Positions 1 through 5,461 of a stretch of 5,461 nucleotides of DNA are shown in pieces. Position 1 is the first letter of the stretch. The number at the start of each line of letters is the position of its first letter. This DNA is from Spirochaetota bacterium. GTDB taxonomy: Bacteria > Spirochaetota > Spirochaetia > B11-G9. Below the pieces are notes generated by a model that saw nothing but the letters and a program-made list of their open reading frames with translations, had not been told where the DNA came from and searched no databases. The translations under genes and the position numbers were made by a program. The DNA lies in the NCBI GenBank assembly GCA_003641695.1, contig QNBL01000190.1, positions 1 to 5,461 on the forward strand, read 5' to 3'.

Positions 1-491
1 GGGAAATAACCAACAAAGTGAAAATGCTGCTAAGAAAAGTTGACAAACTGTATTCTGAAAGATCTGAAGGCTACGAACTGGAGATAAAAGCCAATCTCCT
101 GCTTGTACTAAGCAAGCTCTACCACTTTTTTGCACTTCAGAAAAATTTGAACAGGGAATATGACCGGAACGGTTTTTTCAAACTATACTCGGTACAAAAA
201 TATGTAAAGGACCATCTGTTTGAACCTATATCCCTGGAAACTGCAGCGGATATTGCAGGTATGCAGAAGAACCACTTTTCAATATTTTTCAAAAAAACTA
301 TAGGCATCAATTTTTCCGATTACATTATCCGTCTAAAACTATTTCATGCAATACATATTATTGAAAATACAAACAGAACAATATCAGATATCTTGTATGA
401 ATGCGGATTTAACAATGAATCATATTTCTACCGTATTTTTAAAAAAGTAACCGGCCGGTCACCTTCATTTTTCAGAAACATATCTCCTTAA
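1..491 (+). CDS. AraC/XylS-family transcriptional regulator, C-terminal part (5' truncated by window edge)
   Basis: DNA-binding transcription factor acting in the cytoplasm; target genes unknown. The frame is open from base 3 with no stop upstream of the GTG at 18, so the true start lies outside the window and the N-terminal sensor domain is missing. Numbering from that GTG, residues 1-45 resemble the helical linker that follows a cupin-type sensor domain in this family. Residues 55-152 form the AraC DNA-binding domain with two helix-turn-helix motifs: the first about 71-92 (ISLETAADIAGMQKNHFSIF), the second about 121-142 (TISDILYECGFNNESYFYRI). The family signature GFNNESYFYRIFKKVTGRSP ends the domain. 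The gene is A+T rich (about 35% G+C by hand count) compared with its neighbours. It is convergent with the minus-strand operon and shares no promoter with it. Family assignment is firm; ligand and regulon cannot be read from this fragment. Confidence 0.93.
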   Translation, partial: EITNKVKMLLRKVDKLYSERSEGYELEIKANLLLVLSKLYHFFALQKNLNREYDRNGFFKLYSVQKYVKDHLFEPISLETAADIAGMQKNHFSIFFKKTIGINFSDYIIRLKLFHAIHIIENTNRTISDILYECGFNNESYFYRIFKKVTGRSPSFFRNISP

Positions 492-500
492 AGGAGATAT
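480..500. repeat. perfect inverted repeat overlapping the araC-type stop codon
   Basis: Arms ATATCTCCTT (480-489) and AAGGAGATAT (491-500) are perfect reverse complements around one base. As RNA it would fold as an 8-bp stem with loop TTAAA. The TAA stop codon (489-491) of the regulator gene lies in the loop. No T-tract follows on either strand, so it is not a standard intrinsic terminator. It may help terminate transcription together with the hairpin at 564-589, or protect the 3' end of the mRNA. Confidence 0.55.
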
Positions 501-563
501 AATAAAAAGTTGTGTATAGGGTAGAAAAGAGAACATACCCTCCGGTAAAATGAAAATTAACAG

Positions 564-595
564 AGCCTCTTTCAAAATAAAAAGAGGCTTCTTGA
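564..595. terminator. bidirectional intrinsic terminator between convergent genes
   Basis: A perfect 9-bp stem AGCCTCTTT (564-572) / AAAGAGGCT (581-589) encloses an 8-base loop CAAAATAA. On the plus strand it is followed by the T-rich TCTTGAATATTTCTT; on the minus strand by CTGTTAATTTTCATTTT. It lies between the ends of the regulator gene (491) and the phosphotransferase gene (698), the expected place for a shared terminator. The T-tracts are interrupted, so efficiency is uncertain. The rest of the 492-697 spacer shows no convincing gene. Confidence 0.75.
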
Positions 596-697
596 ATATT
601 TCTTGTCTTACAGATGTTATTTGCAATGTAGCTACAAGTCATTTCCATTTCCTGCAATGGTATATACTTTGAGACACTGAGTCGAGAAATCAAGCAA

Positions 698-3445
698 CTA
701 ATCCAAAAGCTCTACGAATCCCCTGCTGCCGTTTACCCGTATATGGCGCCCTGTTTTTACACTTTCGGTAACACCTGGAATGGAGACTACAGCAGGAATT
801 CCATATTCCCGGGCAATTACCGAACCGTGAGTCATTGTCCCCCCGACTTCTATTACAACTGCAGCAGCGTTTATAAAAAGAGGAGTCCAGGCAGGATCGG
901 TGAAAGGTGCTATCAGGATTTCTCCTTTTAAAAGGGATTCTTCGCCTGGATCAGTTATCACTCTGGCTCTTCCTTCAACAACGCCTGCTGAAACTCCCAT
1001 TCCGATCAAGGCTCCCTCCGGAATCCCTTCTGAAGAATAAGATGGGCGGGGGATTGTCCCATTCCCCATGAGTACCCGGGGCGGTTCAACGTCGCAAAAC
1101 CTCTCAAACCGGCTTCTGCCGGAATCTATTCTTTTTTGAAGATCCTTAATCTCTTCCGGCTGAAAAACATACCCGCTATCCAGTTTACCGGCGAGCGCAA
1201 CCATCTCGTTATATTCAAGGAACCAGACATCATCCGTTCCCCTGAAAACTGAAGTTTTACAAAGCTGCTCTGCATCGTCAAGGAGCTCTTCTCTTATAAT
1301 GGAAAACAGCTTCATCAGGTAATACTTTCCATGCTCCCGAAGAGGCATATAACAGCGAAAGAGATTGAGCATTTTTCTCATCTTCCGCGATCTGGAGACC
1401 CCCTTTCTTCCGCCAGCAGAATTACGTACCGACAGTATTATTGTCTCCACTGCTTCCTCTGCTTTTTTAGTAAGCTGATAAAAATGGGCGCGGTGAGCAC
1501 CCTTCTCTTCACTCTCTGCATGAGTAGTAATGATCTGCAGCAGTGCCTTTGGATCATCCTTCCAGCGTTCGTTTTTAATATCTATCTCACTCAAGCCGCG
1601 GAATCCGTAATGTTCCATAAACCGGTCAAACTCACGATAGAAGGTTTCTGATCCTTTGAGTAACCGCCCTTTTTCCAGAGCTCCGATATCCATACCGGAT
1701 TCTTTAAAAAAGGCTGCAAGCATTGGAAGATCCTTCAACCGGTCAGTAAGGTCTCCGGTTTCGAGATCCATCTGTGTGGTTATATTTCCCTCAAGGCCCC
1801 TTTCAACAGCCTGAATTTCCTCATCGAGATCGGAATCAACCCACTCCTGAATTTTTCCCCTTATTTTTGATCTTATGATGAGAGCAGGAAACAGTACCCC
1901 AAGAAGAGGAAGCACCTTGAATACAAAATTCTCCAGTTCATCCCTTAGATATATAAGCCGTTCTTCTGCTCCCTTTAATCCTCCGGTATTCTCTTCTACA
2001 GATGACAGATATGTTTCGAGCCCTGAAACGATCTTTTCCCTTCTTGGAAGTGGGTTTGACGTTAGAATTCCCTTTACCACCGATGGTAAAATCCCTTTAA
2101 TGTACGGAAATGCAAAAGCAATCTTTGGCTTCTTTTCTGTACTCAGTATTCCCTCCAGGACACCCGGCTCTTCAAGGGCTTCCTCAACCCCCTTTCCCAT
2201 AAGAAAATCAACCCCCTTCATTCCCCCTGTGTATTTTTTCCTTAAGAATTTCCGAGTTAAAACCGGGGTAATGTCGATATAAAGCCGCTCTCCGGCTTCG
2301 GCAAGTAAAGGATTATACACACCCGGCTTACGGGGTCTGCCGAAGGGGAAAAAGAGTGATAAAACCGACCGTCCCATGGGACTGACAGGGGATGTCATAA
2401 CCTGAATGTGTCCCAGGCTTATGTATATCCGGTGATCTTTTCGTCCCCTCCACGATTCAGGAAGAGGGTATAGTGTTGTTATCGGTCGTGCCTGAAGCAG
2501 ATAAAATTTACCTCCCTCAAGTCCCCACTCAATGTCCTGGGGAGTCTCGTAATGATCTTCAACCCTCAAGGCCAGGGTACAGAGCTCAGTTATCTGATCA
2601 TCAGATAACACCCTTGTTCCGGCATGTTCATCAGTAAGGACTCTCTTTTCCGTTCCTCCGTCCCTCTTTGGATAAATCGCAAGTTTTTTTTCATTCACCT
2701 GGGCAGTGAGTATCCTCAATGTATTCTTGTCAAAGGTATAACTGTCAGGATCGATAAGCCCGGAAACAAGTGCTTCTCCCAGGCCGAATCCGGCATCGAT
2801 CCGTATATGATTCCTGTTTCCTGTAAGGGGATCCGCAGTAAAAAGAATCCCGGAGGCTTCGCTGGCAATCATCCGTTGTACAACTACAGCAAGCTTGACA
2901 GTTCTTTGAGAAAAACCGTTTTGAATACGGTACATTACCGCTCTCTCGGTAAAGAGGGATGCCCAGCATCTTTTTACATGCTCTTTGATATCCTCCGTCC
3001 CTCTAATATTCAGGAATGTGTCCTGCTGCCCGGCAAAAGAGAATCCAGGCAAATCCTCCGCTGTAGCACTGGAGCGGACCGCATACAAAGCATCAAAACC
3101 AATGCTCTTTAGTGCGGTGTTCAGCTCTTTTGAAATTTCCTGAGGGAAGGCAGTATTTTCCAGAACATTTCTGACTTCCATGCTCAATTTTTTTATTCGA
3201 TCAGCAGCCGAAGGATCTTCTAAATCCTCTTTGACGAAAGATCCAAGTTCATCGATAGTTTTTACTGCTTCCCGCGGAGCTGAACTTAAAAAGAGATCCC
3301 AGGCTCCGGTAGTCAGGCAAAACCCTTCAGGAACAGGGAAACCGGTTTTAACAAGTTCACCAAGATTGGCGCCTTTCCCCCCAGCCTCGGCAACCATGGA
3401 AGAATCTATCCTGCTGAAATCCAGAACCAATGTATCTGCACTCAT
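698..3445 (-). CDS. RPH/YvkC-type ATP-dependent phosphotransferase (PEP-synthase-like, probable rifampin phosphotransferase family)
   Basis: Cytoplasmic dikinase-type enzyme of 915 residues. In this superfamily an N-terminal ATP-grasp domain phosphorylates a swivelling His domain, which passes phosphate to a substrate held by another domain. Seen here: the ATP domain, residues 1-324, with GGKGANLGEL (22-31, Lys24), VRSSATAEDLPGFSFAGQ (123-140, Arg124), SGILFTADP (198-206) and DIEW...QARPIT (Glu306, Gln318, Arg320). A central domain, about 335-790, carries RPH-like blocks SLGHIQVMTSPVSPMGRS (343-360), AGERLYIDITPVL (384-396) and YGFRGLSEIDIKNERW (613-628). The His domain, about 810-915, has GGTMTHGSVIAREYGIPAVV with catalytic His873. 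Real PEP synthase and PPDK end in a PEP/pyruvate-binding TIM barrel, which is absent; Listeria rifampin phosphotransferase has this same ATP-substrate-His order at about 867 residues. AAGGA lies 7 bases before the ATG. It is the last gene of the operon, 44 bases after the nuclease. Family is firm; rifamycin as substrate is inference, and YvkC-like members have no proven substrate. Confidence 0.9.
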   Translation of the reverse strand: MSADTLVLDFSRIDSSMVAEAGGKGANLGELVKTGFPVPEGFCLTTGAWDLFLSSAPREAVKTIDELGSFVKEDLEDPSAADRIKKLSMEVRNVLENTAFPQEISKELNTALKSIGFDALYAVRSSATAEDLPGFSFAGQQDTFLNIRGTEDIKEHVKRCWASLFTERAVMYRIQNGFSQRTVKLAVVVQRMIASEASGILFTADPLTGNRNHIRIDAGFGLGEALVSGLIDPDSYTFDKNTLRILTAQVNEKKLAIYPKRDGGTEKRVLTDEHAGTRVLSDDQITELCTLALRVEDHYETPQDIEWGLEGGKFYLLQARPITTLYPLPESWRGRKDHRIYISLGHIQVMTSPVSPMGRSVLSLFFPFGRPRKPGVYNPLLAEAGERLYIDITPVLTRKFLRKKYTGGMKGVDFLMGKGVEEALEEPGVLEGILSTEKKPKIAFAFPYIKGILPSVVKGILTSNPLPRREKIVSGLETYLSSVEENTGGLKGAEERLIYLRDELENFVFKVLPLLGVLFPALIIRSKIRGKIQEWVDSDLDEEIQAVERGLEGNITTQMDLETGDLTDRLKDLPMLAAFFKESGMDIGALEKGRLLKGSETFYREFDRFMEHYGFRGLSEIDIKNERWKDDPKALLQIITTHAESEEKGAHRAHFYQLTKKAEEAVETIILSVRNSAGGRKGVSRSRKMRKMLNLFRCYMPLREHGKYYLMKLFSIIREELLDDAEQLCKTSVFRGTDDVWFLEYNEMVALAGKLDSGYVFQPEEIKDLQKRIDSGRSRFERFCDVEPPRVLMGNGTIPRPSYSSEGIPEGALIGMGVSAGVVEGRARVITDPGEESLLKGEILIAPFTDPAWTPLFINAAAVVIEVGGTMTHGSVIAREYGIPAVVSIPGVTESVKTGRHIRVNGSRGFVELLD

Positions 3446-3489
3446 AGTTATATCCTTATGCTCAATTCTTTATCTACTTCTGAAAGCAG

Positions 3490-4242
3490 CTATTTTTTTT
3501 CAAAGAGGTTCCACAGAGAAAGTTCGGATTCCGATTCTATTTTTTCCTCTTCAGCATCCGGAAGTTTAGGGAAAAAATCGATCCCGGTAACCTCTTCCAC
3601 TTTGTCTATGGTAACTGCGTAATTCTCAACACCGTCATCACATTTTTTATTCGGTAAAATGAAACCTATCCCCTTTATCTCCGGCTCTTTATAGTCGAGA
3701 AGGACTTTGTAATAAAACTCAGGGACAGCCACCTTGTTCTCCCCTATTGTCTGATAATAGGGTTTGTTCAGAACCGGACCGGTAACAACGTAAAGAGAGC
3801 CGTTCTCCTCTGCCCAGGTTCTTACCATCTCCTCGAGTTCCTTCCAGATACCGCGGTTAAACCCCGGCCGCTGGGGGCTCATGTTGCTCAAATAGAATGA
3901 TTCATCCATCGCTGATCCAGAAAATTTCATATCGCCGGCTGGAGCAAGATGTCCCCGGTCAAATCCGGATTTTTTATAGTCCGAAAGTTCAGCTGAACCG
4001 GTCACAACGTAGGGATCTTCACGGAAATGATTACCCCGTTTGACAGTTCCTTCCACCTCAGATGCGGTCAGCTCATACGCAACCCAGTCTGCCTGCTCAT
4101 ACCGTTCATCATATTGGAGAGTATAGTTTGTATGCTCTATTACAGCTTCGGGATTCGTTACCGCAGGAATCTCCAGCCCGTCAGGAATCTGATGAAAGAG
4201 TGACAGGAATGCAGCAATCAGTGAATACAGCAGCTCTTTCAT
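3490..4242 (-). CDS. DNA/RNA non-specific endonuclease (DRGH/NucA family), probably exported
   Basis: Sugar-non-specific endonuclease of the Serratia nuclease/NucA/EndoG family, cutting DNA and RNA with one Mg2+ ion; 250 residues. The active site is complete: SGFDRGHLAPAGDM with the DRGH motif at 95-98 (His98 general base), then SNMSPQRPGFNRGIWKELE, with Asn129 as likely metal ligand and Glu137 eight residues later. The His-Asn-Glu spacing (31 and 8) nearly matches Serratia nuclease. The C-terminal half keeps family features: VVTGPVLN (152-159), VPEFYYKVLLD (173-183) and a FILPN strand (194-198). Residues 4-17 are hydrophobic, consistent with a short signal peptide or anchor, but no clear cleavage site or lipobox Cys is visible. 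The tail (229-250) is acidic. The ATG overlaps the TGA of the upstream hemolysin III gene (ATGA, 4239-4242) and has no strong ribosome binding site, so translation is probably coupled. Likely roles are nutrient scavenging or attack on extracellular nucleic acid; I see no adjacent immunity protein. Confidence 0.92.
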   Translation of the reverse strand: MKELLYSLIAAFLSLFHQIPDGLEIPAVTNPEAVIEHTNYTLQYDERYEQADWVAYELTASEVEGTVKRGNHFREDPYVVTGSAELSDYKKSGFDRGHLAPAGDMKFSGSAMDESFYLSNMSPQRPGFNRGIWKELEEMVRTWAEENGSLYVVTGPVLNKPYYQTIGENKVAVPEFYYKVLLDYKEPEIKGIGFILPNKKCDDGVENYAVTIDKVEEVTGIDFFPKLPDAEEEKIESESELSLWNLFEKK

Positions 4243-4817
4243 GGCAGCACTAGTATATACCGGTAAATTGAGATGAAATGAGCTATGCTTCCTGCAAGAA
4301 CAAAAAGATGCCAGATCTCATGAAATCCGAACACTCCGGTAAATGGATCCGGCTTTTTCCGGGCGTATATTACCGCGCCAACGCTGTAGAAGATTCCTCC
4401 CAGGGCAAGAAAAAACATTCCCCCGGGTGGAATTTTTTTTATCATTGGATAAATGGCTGCAAGACAAACCCATCCCATAACAAGATATATTCCGGTAGAC
4501 ACCCATCGGGGAGCTTGTAAAAAGAAGAGTTTGAATACTATACCGAGTATGGCCATTGCCCAGACCACACCCACTATGCTCCATCCCCATGGTCCGCGAA
4601 GTGGAATCAGACAGTAGGGAGTATAGGTGCCTGCAATTAAAAGATAAAACAGCACCATGGAAATACCATAAACAAAAACAGATACCACATGATAGGCATC
4701 CCTGTTACCGGAAACATTGGTGATGAGTGCAGCAAGACCTGCTATCGAAAGAAGCGCTCCGAATAGATGGGAAAATCCGCTGAAGGGATCTTTAACTCGT
4801 ATTCTGCCTGGTAGCAT
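4239..4817 (-). CDS. hemolysin III / PAQR-family membrane protein with apparent internal deletion
   Basis: Integral inner-membrane protein of the HlyIII/YqfA/PAQR family, relatives of adiponectin receptors with a metal-dependent hydrolase-like core; the bacterial role is poorly defined and the haemolysin name is historical. It has 192 residues, whereas HlyIII proteins usually have about 210-220. Recognisable blocks: DPFSGFSHLFG (10-20), YGISMVLF (50-57), LLIAGTYTPYCLIPLRGPWG (59-78), YLVMGW (111-116) and FGFHEIWHLFVLAGSIAHF (163-181) with the C-terminal HxxxH (His166, His170). The usual stretch between YGxSxxLLY and IYLLIAGTYTP, holding the STLYHS and DH motifs, is missing: VLF runs straight into YLLIAGTYTP. 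About six hydrophobic segments remain (16-34, 44-71, 79-100, 105-125, 132-151, 168-190) instead of seven. The frame is intact. The ATG at 4817 is the only good start, since an in-frame TAG lies three codons upstream, and it has no Shine-Dalgarno. First gene of the operon, overlapping the nuclease by 4 bases. Confidence 0.9.
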   Translation of the reverse strand: MLPGRIRVKDPFSGFSHLFGALLSIAGLAALITNVSGNRDAYHVVSVFVYGISMVLFYLLIAGTYTPYCLIPLRGPWGWSIVGVVWAMAILGIVFKLFFLQAPRWVSTGIYLVMGWVCLAAIYPMIKKIPPGGMFFLALGGIFYSVGAVIYARKKPDPFTGVFGFHEIWHLFVLAGSIAHFISIYRYILVLP

Positions 4818-4852
4818 GGAACGATACTACATGATCGGAAGTCCGGAATCAA
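4818..4852 (-). promoter_or_regulatory. predicted sigma-70-type promoter of the hlyIII operon, apparently leaderless
   Basis: Reading the minus strand, TTGATT (4852-4847, 4 of 6 matches to the -35 consensus) is followed by a 17-base spacer and TAGTAT (4829-4824, 4 of 6 to the -10 consensus). Only CGTTCC (4823-4818) separates the -10 box from the ATG at 4817, so transcription would start at or next to the start codon. No Shine-Dalgarno sequence is present. A weaker alternative is TATTAT further upstream in the A+T-rich stretch about 4859-4874, which has no good -35 partner and would still leave no ribosome binding site. Confidence 0.45.
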
Positions 4853-4876
4853 TAGATGAAAATAATAAAGTTAAGG

Positions 4877-4904
4877 TTGACACTTTAACAGTATCAGCGA
4901 TAGT
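4877..4904 (+). promoter_or_regulatory. predicted sigma-70-type promoter of mtnA
   Basis: A perfect -35 box TTGACA (4877-4882) is followed by 16 bases and GATAGT (4899-4904, 4 of 6 to the -10 consensus). TAGTCT at 18 bases is a poorer alternative. Predicted transcription starts near 4911, giving a leader of under 20 bases. That is too short for a SAM or other riboswitch, and none is seen in the divergent 4818-4927 spacer. Confidence 0.55.
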
Positions 4905-4917
4905 CTGAATTATTGAG

Positions 4918-4923
4918 AGGAGG
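4918..4923 (+). promoter_or_regulatory. strong ribosome binding site of mtnA
   Basis: AGGAGG, a full match to the anti-Shine-Dalgarno core, lies 4 bases before the ATG at 4928 and supports that start. It contrasts with the absence of any such site before the divergent hemolysin III gene. Confidence 0.8.
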
Positions 4924-4927
4924 GAAT

Positions 4928-5461
4928 ATGGCTGAGATAACTGCAATAGAATTTTCAAATGAAGTATTAAAACTTATAGACCAAAGGGTTCTTCCCGGGA
5001 AACTGGAATATTTTGAATGCAGAAATTATAGGGATGTCGAGTTTGCAATCAAAGATATGGTGGTAAGAGGAGCTCCTGCAATAGGTGCTACCGCCGGTTA
5101 TGGGGCATACCTTGCTGCCAGGGAGCTTATGAAAAAGTATCCTTCCGACAGGAAAGCATTTCTTTCCGAAATGGATAGTGCCCTGGATTTTTTAAACAAT
5201 TCGAGACCTACCGCAGTAAATCTGATGTGGGCTATTGCAAAGATGAAGAAGGAACTGGAAAACCACAAGGATGATGCACCCCATACCCTTCCGGACAGAC
5301 TAAAAGCACTGGCTGATACGATCCTGAACGAAGACATCGAAACCAACCACCGGATGGCTGAGCACGGGAATGCAGTAATCTCCAAAGGGGCAACTATCCT
5401 TACCCACTGCAACACAGGAGCCCTGGCCACAGCAGGTTATGGGACAGCCCTGGGGGTTATA
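4928..5461 (+). CDS. mtnA: S-methyl-5-thioribose-1-phosphate isomerase, N-terminal half (3' truncated by window edge)
   Basis: Cytoplasmic enzyme converting the aldose methylthioribose-1-phosphate to the ketose methylthioribulose-1-phosphate in methionine salvage; some bacteria also use it in MTA/5'-deoxyadenosine disposal shunts. It belongs to the aIF2B/MtnA fold family. The 178 codons in the window run open to the edge; the family is usually about 340-360 residues, so roughly half is present. Signatures: LIDQRVLPGKLEY (16-28), the phosphate-binding MVVRGAPAIGATAGYG (44-59), NSRPTAVNLMWA (91-102) and ILTHCNTGALATAGYGTALG (157-176) with catalytic Cys161. The catalytic Asp and the GADRI-type block lie beyond the window. 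The start is fixed by an AGGAGG site and the standard N-terminus. It is divergent from the hemolysin III operon with a 110-base shared promoter region. Partner genes such as mtnK or mtnB cannot be checked here. Confidence 0.96.
   Translation, partial: MAEITAIEFSNEVLKLIDQRVLPGKLEYFECRNYRDVEFAIKDMVVRGAPAIGATAGYGAYLAARELMKKYPSDRKAFLSEMDSALDFLNNSRPTAVNLMWAIAKMKKELENHKDDAPHTLPDRLKALADTILNEDIETNHRMAEHGNAVISKGATILTHCNTGALATAGYGTALGVI

Noticed and set aside
465..536. 23-codon minus-strand frame starting ATG at 536, preceded by GGAGGG
   Set aside because: Spacing between the GGAGG and the ATG is only about 2 bases, and the frame is antisense to the regulator's 3' end and crosses the inverted repeat.
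627..636. 10-base palindrome TGTAGCTACA in the convergent spacer
   Set aside because: A possible operator by symmetry, but it is far from any promoter and a single 10-base palindrome is likely by chance.
472..693. 73-codon open frame on the minus strand downstream of the phosphotransferase gene
   Set aside because: It runs through both the terminator hairpin and the end of the convergent regulator gene, has no ribosome binding site and looks like no known protein; best read as chance.
2624..3112. 162-codon plus-strand open frame (and other frames at 743-931, 1331-1651, 1875-2282, 3180-3569)
   Set aside because: They are antisense to the phosphotransferase gene, whose conserved motifs run through all these positions; the opposite-strand products have no recognisable domain.
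3474..3489. 6-bp hairpin (one wobble pair) between the nuclease and phosphotransferase genes
   Set aside because: Weak stem with no T-tract after it on the minus strand; not good evidence for a terminator or attenuator inside the operon.
4318..4590. 90-codon minus-strand frame inside the hemolysin III gene
   Set aside because: It is a shifted frame of the same strand. The hemolysin III frame carries clear family motifs on both sides, so the short protein is not due to a frameshift into this frame.
4818..4927. SAM/SAH-type riboswitch or T-box upstream of mtnA
   Set aside because: The predicted leader is under 20 bases and the spacer is only 110 bases, with no multi-stem structure visible.
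5098..5430. 110-codon minus-strand open frame
   Set aside because: Antisense to mtnA, whose RGAPAIG and THCNTGAL motifs fix the true frame.

Overview
This is ordinary bacterial chromosomal DNA with dense genes and short spacers. It holds the 3' end of an AraC-family regulator gene, a compact three-gene operon on the minus strand, and the 5' half of mtnA. G+C is near 45-50% in hand-counted lines of the large minus-strand gene but only about 35% over the first 480 bases. The protein style (RPH-type phosphotransferase, hemolysin III, secreted DRGH nuclease, MtnA) would suit a free-living spirochaete or a low-to-mid G+C Firmicute. I lean weakly to a spirochaete, and no RNA marker gene is present to settle it.

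Layout. Bases 1-491 (+): C-terminal part of an AraC/XylS regulator, cut by the left window edge. Bases 492-697: convergent intergenic spacer with a hairpin (564-589) able to terminate transcription from both sides. Bases 698-4817 (-), read right to left: a hemolysin III/PAQR-like membrane protein, a DNA/RNA non-specific endonuclease whose start overlaps the previous stop by 4 bases (ATGA), and, 44 bases further on, a 915-residue ATP-dependent dikinase-type phosphotransferase. The last would usually be labelled PEP synthase, but its architecture is that of rifampin phosphotransferase (RPH/YvkC type). Bases 4818-4927: divergent promoter region. Bases 4928-5461 (+): first 178 codons of mtnA, methylthioribose-1-phosphate isomerase of methionine salvage, cut by the right edge.

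How the genes fit together. The minus-strand genes look co-transcribed from one promoter just upstream of the hemolysin III gene. That promoter sits so close to the ATG, with no ribosome binding site, that a leaderless mRNA is predicted. The three products share no known pathway. The loosest common theme is the cell envelope and defence against outside chemicals. mtnA is transcribed divergently and is functionally separate.

Most worth a second look: (1) the hemolysin III protein appears to lack an internal block of about 25-30 residues. The block normally joins TM2 to TM3 and carries the conserved His and Asp of the PAQR metal site. (2) The 'PEP synthase' lacks the PEP/pyruvate-binding barrel and has RPH signatures. 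I found no CRISPR array, insertion sequence, tRNA or rRNA, and nothing I would call a clearly new system.
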